Shown in pieces: positions 1-7,747 of a DNA stretch of 28,926 nucleotides. The notes under the pieces were generated by a model. That model saw nothing but the letters and a program-made list of their open reading frames with translations, was not told the DNA's origin and did not search any database. The stretch comes from SURF-24 sp964537965 (GTDB lineage: Bacteria; Bacteroidota; Ignavibacteria; Ignavibacteriales; SURF-24). The stretch's first letter is position 1, and each line of letters starts with the position of its first letter. The stretch lies in contig CAZIDB010000033.1 of the NCBI GenBank assembly GCA_964537965.1, forward strand, positions 1 through 28,926, read 5' to 3'. The position numbers and the translations under genes were made by a program.

Positions 1-45
1 TGCCTGTCACGCAGGAGGTCGCGAGTTCGAGCCTCGTCAACCCCG
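1..45 (+). tRNA. tRNA-Asp (GTC), 5' end cut by the window edge
   Basis: Only the 3' part is inside the window. It begins in the anticodon stem, has the loop CTGTCAC at 4-10 (anticodon GTC at 6-8), and the 3' anticodon strand GCAGG at 11-15. The T-arm is GCGAG / TTCGAGC / CTCGT (21-37), followed by the acceptor strand CAACCCC (38-44) and discriminator G45. No CCA is encoded; CTCGA follows. The anticodon arm and T-arm match bacterial tRNA-Asp closely. The 5' acceptor strand and D-arm lie before the window. Confidence 0.93.
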
Positions 46-51
46 CTCGAT

Positions 52-78
52 AAAGCCCGGATTGATTCCGGGTTTTTA
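52..78 (+). terminator. Rho-independent terminator of tRNA-Asp
   Basis: The 6-bp stem CCCGGA (56-61) / TCCGGG (67-72) closes a 5-nt loop. It is extended by A/T pairs on the outside and followed by five T (73-77). It lies 7 nt after the tRNA. The A-run on its left side may let it also work for the convergent pectate lyase gene on the minus strand. Confidence 0.8.
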
Positions 79-135
79 GTTTTAAACAATAAATGTTCAT
101 CTGAATTTTATGTGGTACACATATATTCAATAATT

Positions 136-1983
136 TTATTTCATAAGTAGCATCCTTCTTGTGGAAATGAAATCTCCTGAACGTAATTCGTAGAAATACA
201 TTCCGCTTGCAAGTTTACTCCCATCGAACTCAATTTCATATTCACCGGCAGATTGTTCTTCGTTTAAAAGTGTCTTAACTTTATTCCCTAAAACATCATA
301 TACTGTTAATGTTACCTTATGTAGAGGTGTTCCGCCTTCAGTGGAGCGATACGCTTTTACTACAGGAATTGTGTAGCGAATTTTTGTTGTTGGATTAAAC
401 GGATTTGGGTAATTCTGAGATAAAACATATTCATCAACCTTTTCAATTGATATTTCAATTGTTTGAGAATATTCAGATTGTCCGTTAAAATCAATTTGTT
501 TTATTCTATAAAGAAAAACATGTCCTTCAAATTGTGTATCATTAAATGAGTATTCTTTTAGTGAACTTGTTGTTCCGTTTCCTTTTACAAATCCAATTGT
601 TTCCCAGGTTGAATTTTCATAATCCTGGTTTTTCCGTTCAACTTCAAACCCATAGTTATTTATTTCCGAAGCTGTTTTCCAATTTAACACTATTTTGTCA
701 TTATGATGATATGCTGAAAATGTTACTAATTCAACCGGTACATTTATTCCATAATCCGATTCGAATGCACCTAAGTCCGGTGCAATACCGTTAAAAGCTA
801 AGTCAACATTAACCCCGGCATCAATTAATGAACTGCCATCAGCGAGATGAAGGAAATCAATTTGCGGTAAACTTCCATCAGTATTTCTTTGGCCATAAGC
901 TGCTGCAGGATCAATGCTAATGAAATCATTTTCCGAAACTGAAAGCGGAGTCATCCAACTGTTTTTCTCCTGAATTGCAGTTGATAATATTGATACCGAT
1001 GCAGCCAACGATATACAGTTTTTAATAATGATGTTATTCCCGGTGCTTAAAGGAATGTTCATACCGTAGTTGGTTTTGTTTCTGTAACCGGTACAATTCA
1101 AAAGTGTCATAGAACCTTTGTTGTTGTTCTGATCAAAGCCATTAACTCTGTTATCAAATGCGATACAGTTTTTAAGTATAAAATTATGTCTAAGATTTTT
1201 CTGATCGCTTCCTCCCATTTTATATCCATTTCCATTTCCAACACTTGCATTACCATTCTTTAAATATCCGTTTTTAAAACACCAGCAGTTTTCCAGTGTA
1301 GTCGTAATTGTATCCAGACCAACATCTGTTCTCATATAGCCATCCCAGCCATCATCTGAATTTTGCCAGGCTCTGCAGCCATAAAAATAATTTCCTGAAC
1401 CTACATCAAGCTTTGGAGCAAAGCCATCTGCGTTTCCCTGGCCGGGATCCGAATTGTAATATGAATCGCAGTTTATAATTCTGTTATTCGAAGCGCCGCT
1501 ACCTAGCTGAAGTCCTGTATCTCTGTTTTCGTAAAAACGACAATCTTCAATAATATTATTCGAGCCGCTAATGAACATACCATTATCACCTGCACCTTTA
1601 AAATCTATCCCTTTTATAAACCAGTAATCTCCTCTTAAATACATTGCCCTGTTAGAACTACCAACTACCATTGAAGAGCAATCCAGGATTGGTCTTGTAT
1701 CTCCGGGATACGATGACAGGTTGATTCTTGCAGTTGGAGTGCCGTCTAATGATGAACTGATATTGATTGTTGTGGTTAAAGTGTAAGTGCCTCCGCGTAG
1801 ATAAGTTGTATCTCCGGATTTTAAAACGGTAATTGCCTTTGTTATTGTAAGGAAAGGTTTGTCTAATGATTTTCCGGAATAGGTATCATTGCCGTTTATT
1901 GGATCCACATAATAAGTAGCTGCGTAGCTTGAAAAATATATAATCAAATTAAAAAACAGAATTGGAAAAATATTTTTCTTCAT
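136..1983 (-). CDS. Secreted family-9 pectate lyase with T9SS sorting domain
   Basis: Predicted secreted polysaccharide lyase of family PL9, which cleaves pectate by beta-elimination. I chose the ATG at 1983 because AAAGGAA lies just upstream and the protein then starts MKKNIFPILFF, a good Sec signal; the in-frame start at 2028 is less likely. A right-handed beta-helix occupies roughly residues 25-400. The PL9 active-site pattern seen in Pel9A is intact: NADGF with Asp186, then SDDGWD with Asp210, Asp211 and Asp214 as Ca ligands (spacing of 24 as in Pel9A), and Lys255 in GNGYKMGG as the catalytic base. A linker domain beginning VPVELVTFSA follows, then a type A T9SS C-terminal domain with SQNYPNPFNPTTKI and the ending RRMLLMK. 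It is monocistronic, with a terminator shared with tRNA-Asp. TAnnTTTG-like boxes at 2026-2033 and 2089-2096 (minus strand) could be promoter -7 elements, but neither has a well-spaced TTTG box. Confidence 0.9.
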   Translation of the reverse strand: MKKNIFPILFFNLIIYFSSYAATYYVDPINGNDTYSGKSLDKPFLTITKAITVLKSGDTTYLRGGTYTLTTTINISSSLDGTPTARINLSSYPGDTRPILDCSSMVVGSSNRAMYLRGDYWFIKGIDFKGAGDNGMFISGSNNIIEDCRFYENRDTGLQLGSGASNNRIINCDSYYNSDPGQGNADGFAPKLDVGSGNYFYGCRAWQNSDDGWDGYMRTDVGLDTITTTLENCWCFKNGYLKNGNASVGNGNGYKMGGSDQKNLRHNFILKNCIAFDNRVNGFDQNNNKGSMTLLNCTGYRNKTNYGMNIPLSTGNNIIIKNCISLAASVSILSTAIQEKNSWMTPLSVSENDFISIDPAAAYGQRNTDGSLPQIDFLHLADGSSLIDAGVNVDLAFNGIAPDLGAFESDYGINVPVELVTFSAYHHNDKIVLNWKTASEINNYGFEVERKNQDYENSTWETIGFVKGNGTTSSLKEYSFNDTQFEGHVFLYRIKQIDFNGQSEYSQTIEISIEKVDEYVLSQNYPNPFNPTTKIRYTIPVVKAYRSTEGGTPLHKVTLTVYDVLGNKVKTLLNEEQSAGEYEIEFDGSKLASGMYFYELRSGDFISTRRMLLMK

Positions 1984-2533
1984 AGAAATTCCTTTGTAAA
2001 AAAGTGATTTGAATTTTCGCAAATTCAAACTTAGTGTAACAAATCAGGTGAAAATTAAACTTGATTGAAACTCACCCAAATCTTGTTACAAATATAACTT
2101 TTATCTCAATAGAATTTACTTCAAAATCTTTTGACTCCTTAAGTAATTTTCGGAAATCAATTAAACTCAACTGCATTCGGGACAAGAATAAAATAAATTT
2201 TATTAATTAAATCCTCATTATTTAAAGGAAATTGAAGGTGACAATTTCTTACCTTGATTCATTTTTGTAATGTAGATATGTTATAAACAGAATTTATAAG
2301 GTTGTTCTTTAGAATTCTTACAGGTTTAGGGATTATATTCGTGTTGGTTTGCTTCTTAAGGGAGGTAATAAATTATCCGAAAAATTTAATTCCGAAAAGT
2401 AAGTGAAGTAATTTTTTAGATTACAGCAATTTATATTGTTTGTATTCATAATAAAGTGTCTTGCAAACATCGTAACTTGTAAGACGTTGGCAAAAGAGTA
2501 GGCAGCTAATTAGTTGCCTACTTTTATATTGTA
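1984..2533. other. Intergenic region of about 550 bp
   Basis: This region separates the pectate lyase start from the end of the SRPBCC gene. It holds two possible -7 boxes for the pectate lyase (TAAGTTTG at 2026-2033 and TATATTTG at 2089-2096, minus strand) and a strong palindromic terminator near 2492-2526. A 34-codon plus-strand reading frame (2302-2406, TTG start) would encode one hydrophobic helix, but its AAGG touches the start codon, so I do not call it a gene. I recognise nothing else here. Confidence 0.5.
2492..2526 (-). terminator. Palindromic terminator after the SRPBCC gene
   Basis: AGTAGGCA (2497-2504) pairs with TGCCTACT (2515-2522), and the region between (GCTAATTAGT) is itself nearly palindromic. 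Outer A/T pairs extend the stem. On the minus strand the hairpin is followed by CTCTTTT, and on the plus strand by TTTTA, so it could work in both directions. It lies just downstream of the stop codon at 2534. Confidence 0.65.
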
Positions 2534-3028
2534 TTATATTACGAGTGAGAAATCCCTTTCAATAATTTTATCCAGGTTTTCTAATGCAGCCGTGAATCCT
2601 TCTTTAAAACCCATTTCAATTATAGTTTCAAGATCAGTAAGCTCATCATATTTTATTTCGATGCTTACAATGGTTGCGTTTTCCTTTTCACTGAAAGGAA
2701 CGTCCCAGTTCGAAACAGGTAAAGAATCATTAATCTTTCCATTTTCGTCACAGAATGCATCCGGTCCGGAAAAGCTTTTTAACGGATTTATTTTTTCAAA
2801 GTCTGCACGTGCCCAATGTTTTTGCCCTTCAGGACCAACCATTGCGTAAATGCATGAACCTCCTTCCCTGAATTCAAGTGATTTGGTTCTTGCCTTCCAT
2901 GGCTCTGGAGCCCACCATTGGTCAAGCAACTCTCTTTTGGTCCACGCATCCCATATCTGTGAGAGTGGAGCTAAGAATTCTCTCTTTACAGTGATTTTCT
3001 TGTTTTGCTTATCAACAGAGAAATCCAT
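2534..3028 (-). CDS. SRPBCC (AHSA1-like) domain protein
   Basis: A 164-aa soluble protein of the START/Bet v1-like SRPBCC superfamily, AHSA1 branch. The family signature is visible at the N-terminus: a KREFLAP segment, then IWDAWTKRELLDQWWAPEPW and the FREGGSCIYAMVGPEG strand region. The C-terminal helix begins near GFKEGFTAALENLDKII. Members form a hydrophobic cavity for small ligands, but specific functions are rarely known and none can be inferred here. There is no signal peptide or membrane segment. The start at 3028 has AAAGGCAGG upstream. It is an isolated single gene, divergent from the ABC transporter operon. Confidence 0.85.
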   Translation of the reverse strand: MDFSVDKQNKKITVKREFLAPLSQIWDAWTKRELLDQWWAPEPWKARTKSLEFREGGSCIYAMVGPEGQKHWARADFEKINPLKSFSGPDAFCDENGKINDSLPVSNWDVPFSEKENATIVSIEIKYDELTDLETIIEMGFKEGFTAALENLDKIIERDFSLVI

Positions 3029-3534
3029 AAACGTAACCTGCCTTTCTTTTATTTGGTTTTAAGTTAACAGAAATTTTTCTGATGATCTGGTCTCTCTTCT
3101 TTCTGAATTACAATTTCAATTTCAATCAGTCCAGTTGATACCAGAAAAACTTTATTCTTTTACTCCTGTTTGTATCGCCTGGTTGCTGCTGATAATATAT
3201 ATTCAACTCTTTGATTACAAAAGGGTATTTTTTCATCCCGGGACCTTTGGGTTAAAGAATTGAGTAATGCAGAAAGGGAAATGTGCTCTTGTATGTTTAT
3301 TGCTGAAAATTAACCCGAGTAATTATATGGACAAGCTTAAGAATGTTTTATCCTGTCAGAATAATTAAACTTCTTTAAACCGCAACCTGCTGATATTTAC
3401 TTCAATATTAATTATGTTTGCAGAGAAAATTATTTGTTCAATCATAAACATACTTTCAATGCAGATTTACTTACTTACCGGATATACTTTCGTTGTTGCA
3501 AAAAAAATTTTAAAATAAATTAGCGAGATTAAAT
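3029..3534. other. Divergent intergenic region of about 500 bp
   Basis: This non-coding stretch lies between the divergent SRPBCC gene and the ABC transporter operon, so promoters for both should be inside it. I found no convincing TTTG-N19-21-TAnnTTTG promoter. The nearest is TACTTTCG at 3485-3492, 42 bp before the lipoprotein start, with one mismatch and no matching upstream box. No open frame looks real. Confidence 0.5.
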
Positions 3535-4314
3535 ATGCTTAAGAAATCATCCAAATTATTATTTCTTTCTCTTTTTGTGTTTATCTTATTAGCTAATGGC
3601 TGTTCAAAAAGAGAAAAGATAACGGAGTTAAAACAACTTGGCGGAAAAGAATTTGCCATACCTACCGGTACTGTTGCAGATAAATTAGTCTTATCTAAAT
3701 TTCCAGATGCAAAATTCAAATATTTCAATACTGTTCTTGATGCATGTCTTGCAGTTAAAGGTGGAAAAGCTGATGCGGCTGCATATGATGAACCAATACT
3801 AAAAAATATTGCTGCTAAAAATCCCGGGCTAAAAGTTCTATCTGAAATGATAACGGTTGATAATTATGGTTTTGCTGTTCGTCTTGAAGATAATGCATTA
3901 AAGGTTGCTATCGATAGTCTTATTGCTGAAATGAAAGCTGACGGCGAGTATGAAGCAATGCTTAAACGTTGGCTGCCAGATTCAGGTGAACCAAAACCAA
4001 TGCCTGTTATTGAAACCGGTACGGATGGAGTTTTGAAGTTTGGTACTTCGGCAATTACAGAACCGTTTTCTTTTGTGGATGGTTCGCAGAATATTGTTGG
4101 TCTTGATGTTGAAATTGCTGCTCTTGTTGCCAAGAAACTAAATAAGAAACTTGAAATTGTTAATATGGATTTCGGAGCAATGATTCCCGCTTTGGTAGCA
4201 AAAAAAGTTGATATGATTGGAGCTTGTATTACTATAACCGAAGAACGGGCAAAAAAAGTATTGTTTACAGAGCCATATTATATTGGCGGTATTGCTGCGC
4301 TTGTTAAAGAATAA
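3535..4314 (+). CDS. Amino-acid-binding lipoprotein, lobe-permuted SBP_bac_3
   Basis: A 259-aa predicted lipoprotein of the family-3 (polar amino acid) solute-binding proteins. The signal peptide ends in LANGC, with Cys23 as the lipidation site. The two lobes appear in reverse order. Residues 29-147 match lobe II (FAIPTGTVADKLV, then KADAAAYDEP, then MKADGEYEAMLKRW, normally the end of such a protein). Residues 165-259 match lobe I (LKFGTSAITEPFSFVDG to TEPYYIGGIAALVKE, normally the beginning). Arg238 in TITEERAKK corresponds to the carboxylate-binding Arg of HisJ-like proteins, and Asp85 to the amino-group-binding Asp. It is the first gene of the operon, 11 nt before the fusion permease. It could fold as a circular permutant or swap lobes with its neighbour. 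The substrate is not readable from sequence. Confidence 0.85.
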   Translation: MLKKSSKLLFLSLFVFILLANGCSKREKITELKQLGGKEFAIPTGTVADKLVLSKFPDAKFKYFNTVLDACLAVKGGKADAAAYDEPILKNIAAKNPGLKVLSEMITVDNYGFAVRLEDNALKVAIDSLIAEMKADGEYEAMLKRWLPDSGEPKPMPVIETGTDGVLKFGTSAITEPFSFVDGSQNIVGLDVEIAALVAKKLNKKLEIVNMDFGAMIPALVAKKVDMIGACITITEERAKKVLFTEPYYIGGIAALVKE

Positions 4315-4325
4315 ACGGAACTAAA

Positions 4326-6590
4326 ATGAAAAAACATTATGCTTCATTTATACTTCTACTTCTTCTGATTTTTCTTTTTGAAGGATGCAGTGATTCAGAA
4401 AAAACCTTTACTAAATTGGATGATCTGCAAAATGCTTCTATTGGTGCTATGACCGGTACTACGGGCGAAAGTATTGCCCGCGAAAGATTTCCTCAGGCAT
4501 CAATAAAAAGTTTTGACGATATTATGGATGCTGTGGCTGCACTTAGATCAAACCAGATTGATGCGGTAATTACTGCTTATCCCACAGCTTTTAATGTTTG
4601 CAAACATAACCCGGAAATAATGATGATTCCGGAAGTGGTTGAACATGAAGGCTCTCATATCGCAGTAAGAAAAGGGAATGAAAAATTACTTGCTGAACTG
4701 AATGATTTTATTGATGAAATGGATAGCAACGGCACTTTATTAGACATGAGGAACAGGTGGTTCAGGAAAGATGACCTTCCATATAAAACGGTTGAAATAA
4801 AACTTCCTGAAAAAGGTGAAGCGCTGAAAATTGGAACAAGCGCTACAAGAGAACCTTTCTGCTTTGTTGATAAAGACAATAACGTTACCGGGCACGAAGG
4901 TGAAATGGCAAAAAGAATTGCCGCAAAGCTTGGTCGTCCAATCCAATTTTTCAATATGAAATTTGCTGCTCTGATACCGGCTTTGCAGTCGGGTAAAATC
5001 GATATGATTGTTGCGGGTATGACTGAGACCGCAGAAAGAAAAAAATCTGTCGATTTCAGTAAATCCTATTTTGAAAGTGCACAGGTTATTCTTGTTAAGA
5101 ATGAAGATGTGAAAATTAATACTGATGATGACAAAATTGTTAAGCTTGAAAAACTTGATGACGTTTCGGATAAAACAATCGGTGTTTACGCTGGTACAAT
5201 TCACGATGCTTTTTGTGAAAAGAAATTTCCCGATGCAGATATAAAGAGATTCAATGCTCCTGCAGATATAATATTAGCATTAAAAACAAAAAAAATTAAT
5301 GTTGCCTTTATGGATTTGTCTTCAGCTTTGGTTCAGCTTAAGTCAAATCCGGATATTGGAATACTAACCGATGAAGCCCTCTCACTTCCCGTTGGCTACT
5401 GCTTTAATAAAAAGAATACTGGTTTACGACAAAACTTTAATGCTTTTTTAAGGAAAGCAAAAGCTGATGGAACGTATGATGAAGTAATGACCCGATGGTT
5501 CAAAGAAGATCCGGAAAAAGCTAAAATGCCAAAGATTGAAATGAATACCACCGGGAAGCCGCTTACACTTGGTGTTTCTGTTGGTGATTTACCGAACGTC
5601 GCTATTATTAACGGTGAATATGTTGGATTTGATATTGAATTTCTTAAGAGGTTTGCACGTAATGAAGGGTATAATCTGAAAATAATTACGATGGAATTTT
5701 CATCTCTTATTGCTGCACTTGCTGCCGGTAAAGTTGATATTATAGCGGATGGAATTTGTATAACAGAAGAACGTGCTAAGCAGGTTGACTTCTCCGAACC
5801 TTACAATCATTTTAAAACTGCTGTTATAGCATTAAAGACTAATATAGCAGCATTTGCCGGTGAGGAAAGTAATGTTAATAAAGAAGAACCATCTTCTTTC
5901 ACATCATTCTTTAATGGAGTTGCCGAAAGTTTTTATAACAATATTATTGTGGAAAACCGCTATCTGCTTATTATTGACGGTTTACAGATTACAATTATTA
6001 TCTCAATCCTTTCCACTTTATTCGGAACAATTCTAGGCGGGATAATCTGCTTTATGCGAATGTCCCGCAGGAAGATCCTTTTATTGTTTGCCAAATTTTA
6101 TATTTCAATTTTAAGAGGAACACCGGTACTCGTTCTTTTAATGATAATTTTTTATGTTGTCTTCGCTTCAGTTGATATTGATCCGGTAGTTGTTTCGGTA
6201 ATTGCATTCGGATTAAACTTTGCCGCTTATGTTTCGGAAATGTTCAGGACAGGAATAGAGGGTGTAGACAAAGGACAGACGGAAGCCGGAATAGCAATCG
6301 GATTTACAAAAGTAAAAACTTTTATCTACATCGTTCTGCCGCAGGCTGTTAGAAGGATACTTCCTGTTTACAAAGGTGAAATGATTTCACTAGTCAAGAT
6401 GACTTCCATTGTTGGTTACATTGCAGTGCAGGATTTAACAAAGGCAAGCGACATAATCCGCAGCCGTACGTTTGATGCATTCTTTCCGTTGATAATGGTT
6501 GCAGTCCTGTATTTCATCATATCCTGGTTATTGATGCTGGGGCTGGGATACATTGAACGTAAAGCTAATCCTAAAACGAGCAGAGGTTGA
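4326..6590 (+). CDS. Amino-acid ABC transporter: four binding lobes fused to a HisM/GlnP-type permease
   Basis: A 754-aa lipoprotein-permease fusion. A signal ending LFEGC (Cys21) is followed by lobe II (about 30-148), lobe I (165-260), lobe II (275-395), lobe I (410-505) and a membrane domain (about 545-745). The membrane domain has the loop motif EAGIAIGFTKVKTF and LPQAVRRILP (653-680) that contacts the ATPase, plus RGTPVLVLLMI typical of the HisM/GlnP family. Carboxylate-binding Arg is kept in both lobes I (Arg238 in ETAERKK, Arg483 in TEERAKQ). Asp330 is kept in the second lobe II, but the equivalent in the first lobe II is Ala84. Lactococcal GlnP also carries two fused binding domains, but in canonical order. 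The ATPase gene follows immediately. Confidence 0.9.
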   Translation: MKKHYASFILLLLLIFLFEGCSDSEKTFTKLDDLQNASIGAMTGTTGESIARERFPQASIKSFDDIMDAVAALRSNQIDAVITAYPTAFNVCKHNPEIMMIPEVVEHEGSHIAVRKGNEKLLAELNDFIDEMDSNGTLLDMRNRWFRKDDLPYKTVEIKLPEKGEALKIGTSATREPFCFVDKDNNVTGHEGEMAKRIAAKLGRPIQFFNMKFAALIPALQSGKIDMIVAGMTETAERKKSVDFSKSYFESAQVILVKNEDVKINTDDDKIVKLEKLDDVSDKTIGVYAGTIHDAFCEKKFPDADIKRFNAPADIILALKTKKINVAFMDLSSALVQLKSNPDIGILTDEALSLPVGYCFNKKNTGLRQNFNAFLRKAKADGTYDEVMTRWFKEDPEKAKMPKIEMNTTGKPLTLGVSVGDLPNVAIINGEYVGFDIEFLKRFARNEGYNLKIITMEFSSLIAALAAGKVDIIADGICITEERAKQVDFSEPYNHFKTAVIALKTNIAAFAGEESNVNKEEPSSFTSFFNGVAESFYNNIIVENRYLLIIDGLQITIIISILSTLFGTILGGIICFMRMSRRKILLLFAKFYISILRGTPVLVLLMIIFYVVFASVDIDPVVVSVIAFGLNFAAYVSEMFRTGIEGVDKGQTEAGIAIGFTKVKTFIYIVLPQAVRRILPVYKGEMISLVKMTSIVGYIAVQDLTKASDIIRSRTFDAFFPLIMVAVLYFIISWLLMLGLGYIERKANPKTSRG

Positions 6591-6592
6591 TA

Positions 6593-7675
6593 ATGATAAG
6601 AGTAGAACACTTAGAAAAAAAATTCGGCAGCCTTACTGTTCTTAAGGATATAAATATCGGGATAAAAAAAGGTGAAGTAATTTCTATTATCGGTCCATCA
6701 GGAACAGGGAAGAGCACTTTCCTCCGGTGCCTGAATCTTCTTGAGTATCCCACAAGCGGTAAAATATTTATTGATGAAGTGGATATTCTTGATAAGAATA
6801 CAGATGCACCTAAAATGCGCCAGAAGATGGGAATGGTATTCCAGTCATTCAATCTTTTTAATCATCTGAGCGTGATTGATAATTTAACAATCGGGCCAAT
6901 TAAGCTTCTTGGTAAAAGCAAAGATGAAGCTGAAAAAAGAGCAATGGAATTGCTTAAGGTTGTTGGTCTTGCAGAAAAAGCTAATAGCTATGCCGATGAG
7001 TTATCCGGCGGACAGAAACAGCGTGTTGCAATTGCAAGGTGTTTATCAATGGATCCTGAAATAATTCTTTTTGATGAACCGACTTCAGCTCTCGATCCAA
7101 CAATGGTGAGTGAAGTGCTTGCTGTTATAAGAAAACTTGCAAGAGAAGGAATGACGCTTGCTATCGTTACACACGAAATGGATTTTGCACGGGATGTTTC
7201 CAACCGTGTTTTATATATGGATGAAGGTTTAATTTATGAAGACGGTTCACCCGAGCAGATTTTCGGTAACCCGCAAAGAGAAAAAACGAAATCATTCATT
7301 AATAGGATAAGAAGTTTTAACTATCATATCGATAGCCCGGATTTTGATCTTTACAAGATGAATGCTGAGATTGAATTATTCTGTGAAAAACATGCCTTCT
7401 CTCATAAGGTAATGAAAGATATCTTACTTGTGATTGAAGAATTGCTGATGTTATATAAAGCGCAATCAAAAATATTCGATGTGGATTTACGGGTTGCATA
7501 TTCTGAAAAGCATAACAGCATAGAAATAACTTTTGAAAACCTTGGAGAAGAAGGGAATATTTTAGAAAATGCTGATGATGACGATATTGGTGTTATGATA
7601 ATTAGAAACAAGGCTGAAAAAATTGAGTACCACAGAATTGAAGAAAAGAACAGGTTAATTATTCTTCTAAAATAA
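6593..7675 (+). CDS. Amino-acid ABC transporter ATPase (GlnQ/HisP type) with extra C-terminal domain
   Basis: A 360-aa cytoplasmic ATPase that energises the upstream permease. I use the ATG at 6593, which has AGAGG at 6582-6586; the in-frame TTG at 6587 would overlap the permease stop. Residues 1-240 form a complete ABC domain: Walker A GPSGTGKST (34-42), Q-loop MVFQSFNLF, signature LSGGQ (137-141), Walker B IILFDEP (157-163) and His194 in VTHEMD. GlnQ proteins normally end near residue 240-250. Residues 245-360 are an extension resembling the RsbW-like GHKL fold: a helix ending LLVIEELLML, then strands, then IGVMIIRNKAEKIEYHR and RLIILLK. The ATP-binding Asn and the DxGxG box are not visible, so this domain is probably regulatory rather than catalytic. 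A terminator follows at 7698-7730. Confidence 0.92.
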   Translation: MIRVEHLEKKFGSLTVLKDINIGIKKGEVISIIGPSGTGKSTFLRCLNLLEYPTSGKIFIDEVDILDKNTDAPKMRQKMGMVFQSFNLFNHLSVIDNLTIGPIKLLGKSKDEAEKRAMELLKVVGLAEKANSYADELSGGQKQRVAIARCLSMDPEIILFDEPTSALDPTMVSEVLAVIRKLAREGMTLAIVTHEMDFARDVSNRVLYMDEGLIYEDGSPEQIFGNPQREKTKSFINRIRSFNYHIDSPDFDLYKMNAEIELFCEKHAFSHKVMKDILLVIEELLMLYKAQSKIFDVDLRVAYSEKHNSIEITFENLGEEGNILENADDDDIGVMIIRNKAEKIEYHRIEEKNRLIILLK

Positions 7676-7697
7676 ATTTTAGTGTGTCAGGTAAGTC

Positions 7698-7747
7698 ATG
7701 GTGTCTTCACTTTTTTAATGAAGACACCATACTGCAAGATTTTTATT
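7698..7747 (+). terminator. 12-bp perfect hairpin between convergent genes
   Basis: ATGGTGTCTTCA (7698-7709) pairs perfectly with TGAAGACACCAT (7719-7730) around a 9-nt loop. A T-rich stretch (TTTTTATTTT) begins about 10 nt later, so it is not a textbook terminator. It sits between two convergent genes and probably ends transcription from both sides. Confidence 0.65.

Noticed and set aside
2089..2125. Bacteroidota-type promoter (TATATTTG with TTTTG) for the pectate lyase
   Set aside because: The spacing is 25 nt instead of 19-21, so it is only mentioned as a possible -7 box.
2302..2406. 34-codon plus-strand frame with one hydrophobic helix (TTG start)
   Set aside because: Its AAGG touches the start codon, there is no clear promoter, and it is too short to judge without conservation.
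3236..3251. Possible degenerate copy of the tRNA palindrome (TCCCGGGACCTTTGGG)
   Set aside because: It shares only short pieces (CCTTTGGG and TCCC) with the 22-nt palindrome and is not itself a full inverted repeat.
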